Source of the DNA: Bretschneidera sinensis
Lineage: Eukaryota > Streptophyta > Magnoliopsida > Brassicales > Akaniaceae
Length of the DNA stretch: 64,000 nt
Assembly (NCBI GenBank): GCA_023935145.1
Contig: CM043697.1
Span: forward strand, 57,426,501-57,490,500
Direction of reading: 5' to 3'
The first letter of the stretch is position 1. Each line of letters opens with the position of its first letter. Positions 44,554 through 57,107 of the stretch are shown piece after piece. Under the pieces are notes generated by a model. It made no database searches, was not told the origin of the DNA, and was given only the letters and a program-made list of their open reading frames with translations. The translations under genes were made by a program, and so were the position numbers.

Positions 44554-45215
44554 TATAATGACCCATCCTGAAAGAACCGTGTGGGTCCATTTGTAATGAC
44601 ATCATTACTTTTGAACATCGAACACCTGAAACTGATATATACATAACATGTGATTCAAATCTTACTATCATATTCTAAGAATACTTTATAAACAAGTACA
44701 CCATCATGATTTCTTTACACTGTGTACATAGCATCTTGGTTACATCCAAGGATTTTAAAAATATATACAAATTTTCAAAAAATTGGAGGCATATACATAG
44801 CCTATCCATTTGAAATAAAAAGTTAAGGAGCAGTTTCCTGCTTGTAACCGACCTAAACAAAGTTCTCTTTTATTCACTCCTTCACCTTCAAAAGGCTTTT
44901 CTGAAAGATTGAAAGAAAAGGGAATGAGCTAAAGAGCTCAATAAGTAATCACATTACTCGAAGTAACTGTTAAATCAAATCACAATATAGTTAAATGTTT
45001 CCAACTTTTTTAATAAATAGCAGGACATATAAACGAACATAGTAATTATTCTTCATTTTATAAAAAACATAGAAGATTACTTTAATCATACGAGATATAC
45101 CTTAATCACATAATTAAATATTACAACCCTTCATTAGGTAATTTCGATCATAAATAGACAATAGCATTCAAATAAAATGACATGTAATGTAGTAATAATG
45201 ATCAATCATTTCCTA
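44554..45215 (-). mobile_element. G-family LTR fragment (terminal part, copy G3)
   Basis: Starts TATAATGACCCATCC, a decayed TGTAACGACCC end. It is colinear with 48188-48860 (GAACATCGAACACCTGAAAC, ATCATTCATTCAAATAAAATGACATGTAATG-type stretches). It stops before the 46-bp array, so the rest of the LTR is missing. Confidence 0.75.
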
Positions 45216-47469
45216 TTAATTCATCATCAATTTCTCATCTGATTCACCCAACTAGTCTCTCAAATTAGACATTTCTCACCAAAGGTATTATTTAAGATCA
45301 CTCCCTTTATACTTCTTCATTTTACTTTTTATGCTTTAGAAACAAAAATATTTAGTTTCCCATCTTTCTCTCTGAATCCTTTAATTTCTATTTCGAATTC
45401 ATGCATTCAAGGTACTCCAAGACAATACAATTTTATTCTTGCATCCCTCCCAAGGTTACTTATCGGCTAATCACTTTCTTTTATAAATCAGTAATTTCCT
45501 ACCCAATTAGATTTTATACTTAGGTTCCATCAACAGTTCTACAATTTATATATTTTTTATTCAGTTCCACTTAGTTCAAATTTTCCTATGGAAATAAAGT
45601 AATTTTCAAGCCTTTTTACAAATAAAATTCCTAAAATATTCACAAAATTCTAACATCTATCAAATAAACATGATCTATTTGACAACTTACTCTCATTTCC
45701 CAAAGTATATCTTAGTTTATCAAATATTTCTTCATTTAATGCTTCCATCAAACTCTAATTCATCAATTATTACTCTAATTTTACTAGTCTTTCTTAAATA
45801 ACCATAGATACATCGTAATCCATCCTATAGCTTCACCTAGGATTTCAATGAATCAATTACTTCCATTTACACATTAACGAACTTTGTTTTTATAAATTTC
45901 TCCCCCAATTTCGTCATTTAGTTGTCTTCAAATCTAACTTTTTTAATTCATCTTTGACTTCTGCTTGAACTTCCCAATGATTTTACCCACAAAAACTTTT
46001 CTCTTGATATTGAACGTACTTCAAATTTTTATCATTCTCATAGAACCTTTCCAATCTTTTACATATTTTCCTATATCAAATCTTTTACTCATTTCCTGAA
46101 TTATATATTCTACAACTTCACATCTAAATTAAGAATTTTCTTACTTAGAAAACTCTCAAAGGTACACTTTATCTAACTATCCACCCCAAAATTTAAAATA
46201 ATATCTATCTATTTTGTCTTGTAATCACTATAGTTCTTATACTACTTATTTCTCACATCAATTCCTCAAAAGAATAACTTCCCAAAAATCTCAACTTTCC
46301 ATTAATATTTTCTTCTAAAACTTGGACTTTTATCTCTTCTCCAACTCATCCTTTTTTATTCTTTTTTTAACTATTCCATCTCCAATATTAACAATAACTT
46401 CACACCTTTAAAAAATTACACTTCATAAAAAAATTATAAAAAAAAAAATCAACTAAAACATTAATCAAACACAAATCTATTAAATCTTAAATCAAATATA
46501 ATATACTCTCAACTTCTAATTTACTATTCAATCAGAATTTTATCGTGTTACTCAATCTCCATTTAATCCTAGCAACAAAACCCATTACAAGCACCCAATA
46601 AATTTTGTTTGTCATCTTTCTCAATCCAATATCTCCCTCTTTTTCTGCAACAGCTGGGAGGTATCCCATATTTCTCCTCAATATTTTACCATTTAGCTCA
46701 TTAAACTATAATATCTTTGTCTCTTTATTTTATCTCTATCTTTTTAATAAACCTTTACTTACTCGAATTTCACATTGACTTGACTACACCTTCAACTCTT
46801 TTCTCTTTTCATTTCTCCTTCCGGTTCATTTAAGAAATCAAATCCACAATAAAACCATTTAATACTTAGTCTCCACACTTTTTCTTGTTGATTCTTATGC
46901 CTAGACACACGGTGTACGTTGAAATCCAACACTCTTCATAAAATCACTAGAACTAGTAGTCTTCGTATATAATGCTTAGCATTCACAACATAAAGTCTTA
47001 TACAATTCCTCAAAAAGAAATTTTTAGTCCTATCATGATTGATACTTTCTTTCATAAACTTAGTAAAGTCATCGTTTAGTAAGCTTTATTCCCAATAATT
47101 ATATCCTTCACTTATCATTTCTCCCAACATTATTCCTTTCTTAGTGTACTCCAAACTTCATTGATTCTTGAATCAATAGCTTTCCTCTTGCAATATCTCT
47201 CTTCTACCATGTTAGTGATAGTCGTCAAGTCCTCATTATTTACTATAATTGAGGGTTATAACCAATTTCATAAATCTTAATATTTCTATTATCTATCCAT
47301 ACTACAATCACTTATATATTATTTGAACTTTTGGTCTTCTATAATACATCTTTTTAACACCTCCCTTTGCCTAGTAACCTCTTTTGCTACGCATATTCAT
47401 CATACTTTCACTAATCAACATCCTTCTAATATCTTAACCACATCTAAGACAAATTATTCACCAGTCCTT

Positions 47470-47940
47470 TGATTTCTAAGTGCTTCCAATATCTAAATAT
47501 TAGTGATGGACTTCCATTACTTTGTAGGGCTTTATATTTATAAAATTGACTGGAATGTGTTCCTGAGGTTTGTGGGCCTGACATCCATTTGATCTCATTG
47601 GTGAGCCAGATACCCCTAATGGATTTAGATGTAGTTAAGCAGTGGTATGGGCTTGATAAACCTAATGGACTATGATGGGCGCCCATTGAGTTTATTATAA
47701 ATATAAGCTAGGTCATCTCTCCTCTCTTAACCTAGGAAAGTTTTCCCCATTATAAAGCTATCGTACAAAGAGAATAAGGAGAGGAAGAACCCTAGCTAGA
47801 CGGTTTTGCACGTATTGGTGTATTGAGATCCATGTGGTGTTACCGGAATAACAATATGTCTTAAATATCAGGTATGTGATATTAAATAGATCAAAATTAG
47901 TAATACAATGTATGCAATAGATCCTTAGAATTATTAACAT
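47470..47940. other. Possible inserted LTR-like unit within the internal domain
   Basis: The composition changes to a less AT-rich segment with GGTATGGGCTTGATAAACC, the promoter-like TTATTATAAATATAAGCTAGG (47690-47712), then CTCTCCTCTCTTAACCTAGG and AACCCTAGCTAGACGG. This layout (U3, TATA, pyrimidine leader) suggests a small LTR or TRIM-like unit. I could not fix ends or a target duplication. Confidence 0.3.
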
Positions 47941-48173
47941 ATTTATCCATAAGATTCCACAAAACACAAAAAAAAATCATTCTAAACATCACCAAGTTCA
48001 CACAACATCCTAACACTAGTCGACTCGACTTTATTCTCAAGATTTCTCACTCCAACCTACTCGGATACTAACCACAACTCCTACATAACATCTTATCTAA
48101 TCCTACATAGTCAACTTCCTCCAACCACCCTATACACAAGATAACAAAGTCTACACAATCTTAAACCTAAAAC

Positions 48174-48187
48174 TCTAATACCAAAAA
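48174..48187 (-). other. Primer-binding site next to G4 LTR
   Basis: On the minus strand it reads TGGTATTAGAGTTT after the LTR end and a short T spacer. This is a degenerate initiator-Met-tRNA site. It identifies G4 as a 5' LTR on the minus strand. Confidence 0.65.
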
Positions 48188-51100
48188 TGTAACAACCCAA
48201 CCCAAAAGAACTGCATAGGTTCATTTGAAATGATATCATTACTTTTGAACATCGAACACCTGAAACTGATATATACATAACCTGTAATTTAGATCTCACT
48301 ATCATATTCTAAGACTACTTCTTAAACAAGTGCACTACCATGATTTATTTACACTTTGTACATGGCATCTTCGTTACAACCAATGATTTACAAAATATAC
48401 AAATTTTCCAAAACAAAATTGGAGGCATATATATAGCGTATCCATTCGAAATAAGGTAAGGAGTAGCCTCTTGCTTGTAACCCACCTAAAAAAAAATTCT
48501 CCTTTAATCACTCTTTCACCTATAAACTTCAATGTCTTAAAAAGGCTTTCCTGGAAGATTGAAATAAATGGGAATGAGCTAAAGAACTCAACAAGTAATC
48601 ACATTACTCAAAGTAACCATTAAATCAAATCACAATATAGTTAAATGTTTCCAACTTTTACAATAAATAACAAGACATATACACAAACATAGTAATTATT
48701 CTTCATTTTATAAAAACACATAGAAGATTACTTTAATCATATGAGACACACCTTCATCACATAATTAAATATTACTACCATTTATTAGGTAATTATAATC
48801 ATAAATAGATAATAACATTCAAATAAAATGACATGTAATGCAATGTCAATAATGATCAATCATTTCCCATTATAAAGTTCTTAAAATATCTCGAGTTAAT
48901 TATATGACATGTAATGCAATGTCAATAATGATCAATCATTTCACATTATAAAGTTCTTAAAATCTCTCGAGTTAATTACAATACAACGGGGATGTCTCCC
49001 CATATACTGGTACATTTCGTATTTTTCAATATATTGAATCCCCTCTACCTAGGTGACAACCTACTCTAAGTGGGGTCTTACCATCCCCTCCACCTAGGTA
49101 ACAACCTATACTACGCGAGGTTCATACATACCCTTCACCTAGGTAACAACCTACACTAGGTGAGGTCTATCGATTCCATCCACCTAGGTCATAACATACA
49201 CTAGACGAGATCTATTCATTCCCTCCACTTAGGTCACAACTTACACTAGGCGAGGTCTATCCATTCCTTCCACCTAGGTCACAACCTACACTAAGAGAGG
49301 TCTATCCATTCCCTCCACCTAGGTCATAACCTACACTAGGTGGGATCATATCCTTTCCAATATCATTCTTTTCCATACTATCCTTACAAATCATGTCCAT
49401 GCAATGCATTAATAATATCTCTATTTTTAACACAAAATCCACAACCAATCATATTACAATCATTCCATCCACAACAATTACAAAAATATCAAGACATTCC
49501 TATCATCATTTCCTTATACATCCATAGATCAATAAAAAATATTATCTAATTATCAATGCATTTCCATAATCATTTATTACATTACGCATACTAAGGGGTG
49601 AAACTCAATTTAGTAGCACCAAGAGCTATTCTTGGACTTTTTCTTTGCCTTTTCTATGCTCTTCAACCACACCTAAAGTATATATATCATTTAGTATAAC
49701 AATTCAAAAGTATAAGAAGTTTTTATTTACACTTAACAACAATTATAGTCAAACAAAAACCATTATTCTCCTTAGTTTACCTTTACTTACCATTTTCTTT
49801 CTCCTTTCACAACAAACTATAACTAACAACTCTAATCAAGAAACTCTCACTTTTTCCCAAGAAAATTCAAGGTAAGTTATAAGAAAACTTAAACTCTCAA
49901 GAGTTAAGACTACTTAAGTTACTTTACTTCAATTCTCTTAATTTTTTTTCTCTCCAAATTCTTTATTTATCAAACTTCTTCTTTCAAATTAAAAACTCCT
50001 AACATCAAGAGACTATACCAACCTAGTAGTCTTTACACACCAAGATCTCAAATTTTTATAAAATCAAACAATTTCCCACACTTAATTAAATTCAAAAGTC
50101 AAACTTTTCCATCTAGTACTCCTTCTAAGCTTACCTTATCATTAAACCTTCTAATTTGGAGAATTATCTTTCTAATTCTAACAAGTATTAAACTTAAAGA
50201 AAGTTCTATAACTCTATAAATTCATATATTAGCAAACTTTCCATTTAAATAGTCATCGAACTCCAATTTTTCAACTTAATGTAAATACTTAACAAAATTC
50301 TAATTCTAGTATCTTTTCAAACCATTGAATTCAACAAGGAAATCTCTTCGCTAAAGAGGTTCATTTAGTTCCATGAAGGTTTATAACTCAAACCTTAATA
50401 ATTTCATTTCAAAGCACACCCAACATAATATTAAACAATTCCATAATACACTTTATAATTTTAACCTAACAAATTCTCTACAATTATCTTAAAATTCTCA
50501 CTATTTGCAAATCCTTCTCTACTAACACTACTCTAATATCAAAGCTTACAAATTTTACAATACCCAAATCATAAACTTCTTTATTTCAACTCCAAAGTTG
50601 GAATTTTAACTGGAACTCTTGAAAGCCTTCATCATAACCACAAAAACACCAACTTTCAATCACTTAAAAATTAATGAAATTTGACCTAAAAGATCTCAAA
50701 CTAATATAAACTTCAAGAAGTCTAAAATATCTTAGAAAATATAGAATTTTGAAAATACCTCAAAATTTTGGAGAAATTGGCCAAAACAAGCAAAAAGGTC
50801 TAGAGACCTTGTCTGGCGCATGCAGTCCATGGGTCATCGTGGGCTGCTCGTGGAGGTCCACCTCCCTGGTTGAATGGTGGAGAATGATGGAAGGAAGGGT
50901 TCTTGGAAGTTTGGGGGCAAAATAAATTCTTTTGGAATGGTTTGGGCTTTATTAAAGATGGAAGAAAATGGGTTTTCAAGAAGAAGAAAAAATTCAACTC
51001 TTTCTCTTGTCTCTCTTTCTGATGAGTTTGGAGAAGACAAAAAATGAGTTTCTTGGTTTCCTCTTGCTCTTATATACCCCATATTAAACTTATGAACTTA

Positions 51101-51373
51101 CTCTTTTGCTCTTTTTCAATTTTTTTTTAAGACTTTGCAGGTCTTTTCCCTTCATTTCTCTCTAATATGTCTAAGGCCCAAATCTTTTCTTCCTAATCCA
51201 AATTTATAATACAAATTGAACTTATACTAACTCATCCCTTTAATTAAAAGTATAAAGCCAAATATTCCAATAATAAATCTCCACACTATAAAATACGGAC
51301 ATTTAGTCCCAAATTTCACACAACTATGAATCCAGACAACACAAAATTAAAAAAAAAAAAATGGGACTTTACA
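48188..51373 (-). mobile_element. G-family 5' LTR, copy G4 (3186 bp)
   Basis: On the plus strand it runs TGTAACAACCC to GGGACTTTACA, so the minus-strand LTR is TGTAAAGTCCC...GGGTTGTTACA. It holds a local 80-bp duplication (48830-48960, AATGATCAATCATTTC twice), the 46-bp array at 49037-49352, and a TATATAAGAGC promoter motif on the minus strand near 51070. The minus-strand ORFs at 50800-51082 are LTR sequence and match 4700-4990. Confidence 0.8.
49037..49352. repeat. 46-bp tandem repeats inside G4 LTR
   Basis: About eight units with the core CACCTAGGTCACAACCTACAC and TAGGCGAGGTCTATCCATTC. The largest of the three arrays in the window. Confidence 0.88.
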
Positions 51374-52445
51374 TGGCACCAACCTTTCCTATGCTAGATA
51401 AGAGAGCTCGTACTAATAGTTATCAATTTCATACACTAGATAATGACAAATTTTGGTAGATATTAAATAAGTCACTCTCTTGTATTGTCTTATTCAAATT
51501 AAACTCATATAAGTTTTCTTAATTTGGATACATAATTTTAAAATCTAATTAGTTTAGTAATAATATTATGGATAAAGTGCTAATTTGGATTTGTACAATT
51601 AATCTAGTGATATATATTCCTACTTAGAGTAGATTAGTTGACTTTGCTAATTAAAGAAGAAAACCTTGATGGAACCAAAGATATATGATATGCGGCCTTA
51701 TGATTACAAATTAATACCTTCTTAATGAGAAAGAGGAACATACTTGAGATCTTGACTAAAAGCACAAGTCCTCCTGAGAAAGAGCATACGACTAAAACCA
51801 TCAAAACTCTACATAAATTTGAAAGAAAGAATAAGGCACCATAAACATTCAATGAACATTGAATAATTTAATATACATCTTAATATGCATTGTAAGATTG
51901 GTGTTGAGTACATTTATTTACCATTGCACAATTCACATAACTATCAAATTTGATGTCTTTGTTCAATTGGTTCGCTAGTCATAATGGTTGGGAAATAATG
52001 TTAGAGTATTGGATAAGTTAAAACAAAACAAAGTATGATACTGTAGCAAATTGAATAGCTTAACTGTAAGGATCTTTTCAAACCTTTAAGACTTAACCCT
52101 GAGCAAAAGCTATATATATCTTAGTAACTCAACTTGATATATAGGTCTAGTACAAACCTTTTCCTCTTCACTATATCTTATAGATTATGAACATGGGGGA
52201 AGCTAGATCATAAACAAACCAAAGTACATGGATTCGAGGTTTTTTTTTTTTTTTTCCTTTCAACATTTCTTTCAAAAGTTTTTTTATTTTTTTATACTTG
52301 TGGTGATGGAATTGCAGAGATCGAATCGATAATTTTCTAGAAACTACTCTCCTCACTACACCTCTCTTCTCCTAGGTTAAATATACTTGGATCCAAAACT
52401 TATTTATTTTTCCTTTTTTTAGGGTTGGGGGTTCTTATATCATCA

Positions 52446-52488
<43 letters not shown>

Positions 52489-52925
52489 GACGTTACATTT
52501 AAGGCTAAGTTAGATATATTATGTAAAAATTGATTCAGTCCCTGTTTGAATTTATGTTTTCCCAAAAAATATTCGATTAAATAAATGGATATTTATCAAG
52601 ACCAATGAAAAAATATATTTTTATTTTAGATCTTCTATTAATTTTAATCAATTTGAATTACTAAATTATTTTTATTTTATTTTCTTATTCTGAATTATTT
52701 TTTATAAGTTGTGAATTTTACAGATCTCTAATTTATGTTTCCATTTGTGCATGTGTATATGTGCAACCTTTGTAATGGGTATTTGCTTGTATCGTACATC
52801 CGTTATATGGGTGTGTTTGGTACACCATTGAAAAAAAAATTCAAGCTCTCAAGTTGCTACAGAATATAATTGATTTAAATTTTGTTTTTGGCTTAGTTAT
52901 ACATTTCACTTTTTGGTTTGGGCAT
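51374..52925. other. AT-rich tract, nothing coding recognised
   Basis: Only short ORFs without recognisable content. It holds a T-run near 52220-52255 and the trinucleotide microsatellite at 52441-52488. Confidence 0.6.
52441..52488. repeat. (ATT)n microsatellite
   Basis: About 15 ATT/CAT units in a row. Confidence 0.95.
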
Positions 52926-52931
52926 ATGTCG

Positions 52932-53387
52932 TTATAAAAGTTGAGAAATTTTTTTGTAGCAAATCGAACCTTAAGGTTATGTACATTATGAAATCAAACC
53001 TTGATCAAATTTGAATGGAATGTGATGACGAAGTTTCCTACTAGTCTTAGCCATCAGCCTGCAATGTTGAGCTTGCTTGGTAGACAACCATCGCGAGGCT
53101 ACAACATCAGGACTATCCAACAGCCCCAACCATGTGATGGTGAGATTGACAGCAACCTCACCGTCATAGCCTCGCGATAGTTGAGGCTAGCACTGTTGCC
53201 ATCATAGAGTGATGCAATAGCTAAAGTTATATGGGTAGCATCACCATCTTAGGCCATTAAGTTCTTACCATGGTTCAATTTTCCCCAACCTTAAGGTTCA
53301 ATTTTCCCAAACCTTAAGGTTCAATTTGTTGATGGACGAAACCTTAGAATTCAATTTGTCATGAAAAACTTCTAAAAGTTTAAAACA
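52932..53387. mobile_element. MITE-like element with imperfect 40-bp inverted ends
   Basis: The left end (AAAAGTTGAGAAATTTTTTTG, then CAAATCGAACCTTAAGGTT) pairs imperfectly with the right end read in complement (AACTTTTAGAAGTTTTTCATG, then CAAATTGAATTCTAAGGTT). Inside, a GC-richer core contains a second inverted pair, CATCGCGAGGCTA and TAGCCTCGCGAT (about 53088 and 53176). There is no ORF. The size of about 455 bp and the long ends fit a Mutator-like or other MITE. I could not find a clear target duplication. Confidence 0.5.
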
Positions 53388-54689
53388 AATTTCTTCTCCA
53401 CCACAAAGTGATCGAAGTATGTAATTAAACATTTTACTTATACTACGAAAGCATTGAAAATATTATTTTCAATATTAAAGCCGAAACTTATTATGTAAAG
53501 TACTACAAACAAGTTATGGTGTCAATAAAAAATAAACTATAAGAAAATGATAAAGGATTAATATTTTTTATCTGTTTAAATATTTGATTAGATTTTTATC
53601 AGATAATAATAAATTTATCAACAAATTAGATTTTGTTCAATTACAACATTAATGTTTTTTTTATTATAAATTTTTGAAATAATTTTTGCTTATTTATTAT
53701 CAAAATCAAATCATTTTATACTTTTATTTTTTATTATCTATAAAAATGTAATAAAGAAACTAATTAACGACACAATTTTTATTCAGGTGTAACAATTGCT
53801 AGTGTTTGTTGTAATATATGCAAACTGTAAAGAATTAAATTTTGTAGAAGTTATAAACTATCATAGTGGTAAGTTACTTAAAATATAGATTTCATTTAAA
53901 TTGCACATTTCGGATCATTCAAAAAGTAAAATAACCTATATAATTGTCTCTGTCAAAACTTTTAGTAATTTCTGTCTCAGTATACATATCATTTTTTTTA
54001 AAAGAAAATTATGGGCAATCATATTTACAAACCGGGTCTTAAAAATGTTCATAGGTCATAAAAAGAGAGAGAAAGTAGAAAAAAGGTTACTTATGTTGTG
54101 ATGTTTGTTTTCTAATTTTGAATACCTCACTATGAATTTGAGAGTACGAAAAATGAATTCAAGAAATGAAAATATTTAGATTTTAGTCGATTTATGGTTT
54201 TGAATCAATTTAATAATCTAAAATTGTCTTTCAATCATCTTAAAAACATCAACTTCTGTTACAAATATATTACTTGAAACCTTAACTAAAAATATTATAT
54301 ACTATGTATTCTTGTTTTCCTATGGCGTTGTTAATTTGACATGTCGAGAAAAAAAAAATCGAATGCAGAAACTCAAACTAACACTTTATTTATTATTTCG
54401 AAATTAGATTCATGTGATATTTGTTTTCTTATAGTTCTGGCTTCCCTTGATTTGGTCACAAAGGGCAAAATAACCCACAAGCACCAAAGGAACCGTCTAA
54501 TTCTTAAGTAATTAATAATTAATACAGTTAATGAATCCAAGTTGAAATAACAAATTGTGTTCTTCCTCTTATGCTTCAACTAAGATTCCATATTTGCTCA
54601 TGAGACTATAAATCGCAATAAAGAATGAGGAAAAAATCATCGTAATGGAAATAAATCATATTGATTTTAACTGTTCAAGATTTTCATTC
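53388..54689. other. AT-rich tract, nothing recognised
   Basis: No ORF with recognisable content on either strand and no structured repeat seen. Confidence 0.6.
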
Positions 54690-54941
54690 AAAAAAGGGAC
54701 TGGAGAATGGCTAGGAAGAAGGTGATTGAGTCTATTGTGTCTGACTCTATCGTGTCTGACTCTATCATTGATCATGGGGAGGAAGATCTTGCGAGAAATG
54801 ATTAAATTTGAGAGGAGGCGGTGGCTACATGGGCATTGGGTAAAAAGTTGGGTATGGTGTTTGAGGGCAATTAGAAGGATGTGATTGAGGAGTTTTATGG
54901 GTTGGAGTTAAGGGACACTGAGCAGTATGAGAAGGCAAGTT
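54690..54941 (+). pseudogene. LINE-like or unidentified coding remnant, split by element D
   Basis: From an ATG near 54709 it reads MARKKVIESIVSDSIVSDS, with a 15-bp repeat of TCTATCGTGTCTGAC. Later come EEAVATWALGKKLGMVF and DVIEEFYGLELRD. In-frame stops occur near 54802 and 54871. The WALGKKLG stretch is reminiscent of the end of ORF1 in plant L1-type LINEs, which is a weak memory-based resemblance. Element D inserted at TAACT, and the sequence resumes at 62085 (GGGATGTCTTTGTTTTGGG...). It could equally be a gene fragment. Confidence 0.3.
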
Positions 54942-54946
54942 TAACT
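54942..54946. repeat. Target-site duplication TAACT, left copy (element D)
   Basis: TAACT precedes the left LTR. The same five bases follow the right LTR at 62080-62084. Confidence 0.88.
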
Positions 54947-55025
54947 TTTTATATCTAATCTTGATACTAATACACAAATAATCAATGATACAGCCAAGAT
55001 CTTTTCATATTAAACTTGTCAAGAA

Positions 55026-55060
<35 letters not shown>

Positions 55061-55486
55061 AGAAGATGAGTTAGAAATAAACCGGAATCCATTGCAAGCA
55101 AACCTCCTTGGGTTGATCTTCTAAGACTACATGGAGAACCACATTTGGTATGGGAACTAATCAACTGAATGTTAGAAGGGAGGGAGAAGAACTGTCTGTT
55201 TCAATAAAGTTTTAACACACACGTTAAACACCCTCCCTTGATGTCTTTTTATTTCTCTTTGCCTTAGGGACCATAACCCTAACAGTTACCTCACATATGT
55301 GCACTGGGTCTTTGGCCCATTAACAAAGACCCATACCACATCGAGCTTCTACACATAAAGTGGCCCATACTAAATAACCTTGATACTTTGGAGACCCATA
55401 AAATTACATCACTTAATTGGGTCCTTTATTAGATAACAGGTCTATATGTACAATGTTATAACATATCTGAACCCAAAATTCCAACA
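54947..55486 (-). mobile_element. 3' LTR of element D (540 bp)
   Basis: On the plus strand it runs TTTTATATCTAATC (first bases mutated from TGTTATATC) to AAAATTCCAACA. It includes an (AT)n run at 55025-55060. The inner side abuts ATCTCCCACTTGGG, the complement of the polypurine tract. Confidence 0.9.
55025..55060. repeat. (AT)n microsatellite in element D 3' LTR
   Basis: An uninterrupted AT run, also present in the partner LTR near 61617-61650 with a slightly different length. Confidence 0.9.
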
Positions 55487-55500
55487 ATCTCCCACTTGGG
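55487..55500 (-). other. Polypurine tract of element D
   Basis: On the minus strand it reads CCCAAGTGGGAGAT, directly before the LTR start TGTTGG. It is the same as the tract of the 1-2940 element. Confidence 0.85.
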
Positions 55501-55924
55501 TTACATATGTTATCCTTTATATTGTGCATGAAGATAACCTTAATTGAACTCATTTGTGCTATCTAAACAAAAATATCCAATAGCAATCTGGTTCATTAAC
55601 CATATCAACGTAGGATCAAAGTGGCCTTTATCACATTTATCGTAACACGACCCATCAATGGTCACAACACTAACACAATTAACGACATAGATCTAGTATG
55701 GATGTGTAGCATAGAAATTACATGAAACGTGATCTTAAGCATGTCAATTTCCAACTGGTCCTCCATATGACTCAAAAGAATCATATGAAATACTTTCAAA
55801 CATTAAATGCAAAACTGCAATGAAAGTCATCATAGAGTAATCAAAAATACATAATCCAAAGTCTGTACAGAACAACATAACCATGTTAATTAAGCAAAAG
55901 TAAAAGGCCAAATACAAACTCCCA

Positions 55925-57107
55925 CTATACGGGCATATGGTCCAAAAGAACAACACCCATGTGAGCAACATGCTCATGAAACACTATAGGTGGCAAACCC
56001 TTAGTAAGCGGATCCGCAATCATAGAGTTTGTAATTGACACTTGAGAATTCTGGACTCTCTCTTTGACAACCAGAAACTTGATATCAATATGCTTTGACC
56101 TCGACAAGCTTCAGTTGTTCTTGGAATACAACTCAGTAGCCTTATTATCACAATAAATCATTAATGGTCTATCAATGCCATCAACCGTGCGCAACCCAGT
56201 GATAAAATTTCGCAGCCATATTCCTTGATTTGATGCCTCATGGCAAGCTATGAACTCTGCCTCCATGGTAGAAATAGCTATGAGTGACTGTTTCACACTC
56301 TTCCATGATATAGCTCCTCCAGCTAACATAAAGACATAGTCAGAAGTGGATCTCCTGCTATCGAGACACCCGGCAAAATCGGAGTCCGAATACCCAACGA
56401 TCTCTAAAAGATCTGATCTCCGATATATGAGCATATAATCCTTCATTCTTTGTAGATATCTCATAACTCGTTTAGTTGTTTTCCAATGATCCACGCTCGA
56501 GTTACTCAAATATCTGTCTAGCATTCTAACAATGTACGCAATGTCTGGTCGCGTACACACTTGTGCATACATGAGACTTCTAACAGCCGAAGCATAGGGA
56601 TATTTCTCCATTTCCTTCTTCCCAAGTTCATTTTTCGGACATTGGAGCAAACTGAACTTATCACCTTTTGCCACTGGTGTGTTTCCTGGTGCACAACCAC
56701 TCATGCTAAATCTACTTAGCACTTTATCAATATAGGCCTTCTGTGACAGTCCAAGTATACCTCTGGAACGATCTCTATGGATCTGTATACCCAAAACAAA
56801 GGACGTATCACCAAGATCTTTCATTTCAAATTTACCTGATAGAAATCTCTTGGTTTCATGCAATAGGCCTATATCGCTGCTTGCCAGTAGAATGTCATCT
56901 ATATATAGCACCAGGATAATAAATTTGCTCCCACTAAACTTGAGATATATGCATTGATCAACGGTGTTTTCCTTAAATCCAAAGGATGTAATCACCTGAT
57001 CAAATTTCTGATACTATTGCCGGGATGCCTGTTTTAAGCAATAAATGGACTTCTTAAGCTTGCATACAAGATGCTTTGAATCTTTAGACTCAAATTTCTC
57101 CGGTTGC
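55925..57107 (-). pseudogene. Copia D RT C-terminal half and RNase H
   Basis: Read on the minus strand it resumes at KHLVCKLKKSIYCLKQASRQ (57100-57014). A stop near 57014 is followed by the 56995-56111 ORF: YIDDILLASSD, KDLGDTSFVLGIQIHRD, YASAVRSLMYAQVCTRPD. RNase H follows with YSDSDFAGC, MEAEFIACHEAS and YCDNKA. A small frame disturbance near 56110 precedes KHIDIKFLVVKER and MIADPLTKGLPP (56107-55925). The RT Asp pair is intact, and RNase H is nearly complete. It lacks its upstream RT half because of the inverted block at 57108-57870. Confidence 0.92.

Larger units (their letters stand above)
45216..48187 (-). other. AT-rich internal domain next to G4 LTR, no intact coding (LARD-like)
   Basis: It adjoins LTR G4 through a primer-binding-site complement at 48174-48187 (AAACTCTAATACCA, i.e. 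TGGTATTAGAGTTT on the minus strand). It is almost free of ORFs. A short stretch near 46650 (CAGCTGGGAGGTATCCC) resembles the complement of the gypsy pol end near 19140 (CTCCCAGCTTTTTCATG). 46750-47470 resembles the complement of 21330-22330. Either a strongly decayed gypsy internal domain or a non-coding LARD-type one. No gene is called. Confidence 0.5.

Noticed and set aside
50800..51082. Two overlapping minus-strand ORFs as a possible short gene
   Set aside because: The same sequence occurs in the G1 LTR (4700-4990), and it lies between the LTR promoter and the repeat array. It is LTR leader sequence.
28001..51373. One giant G-family element from 28001 to 51373 with paired LTRs
   Set aside because: The flanks do not match (TACAC before 28001, TGGCA after 51373), and extra LTR fragments lie between. 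Several separate insertions fit better.
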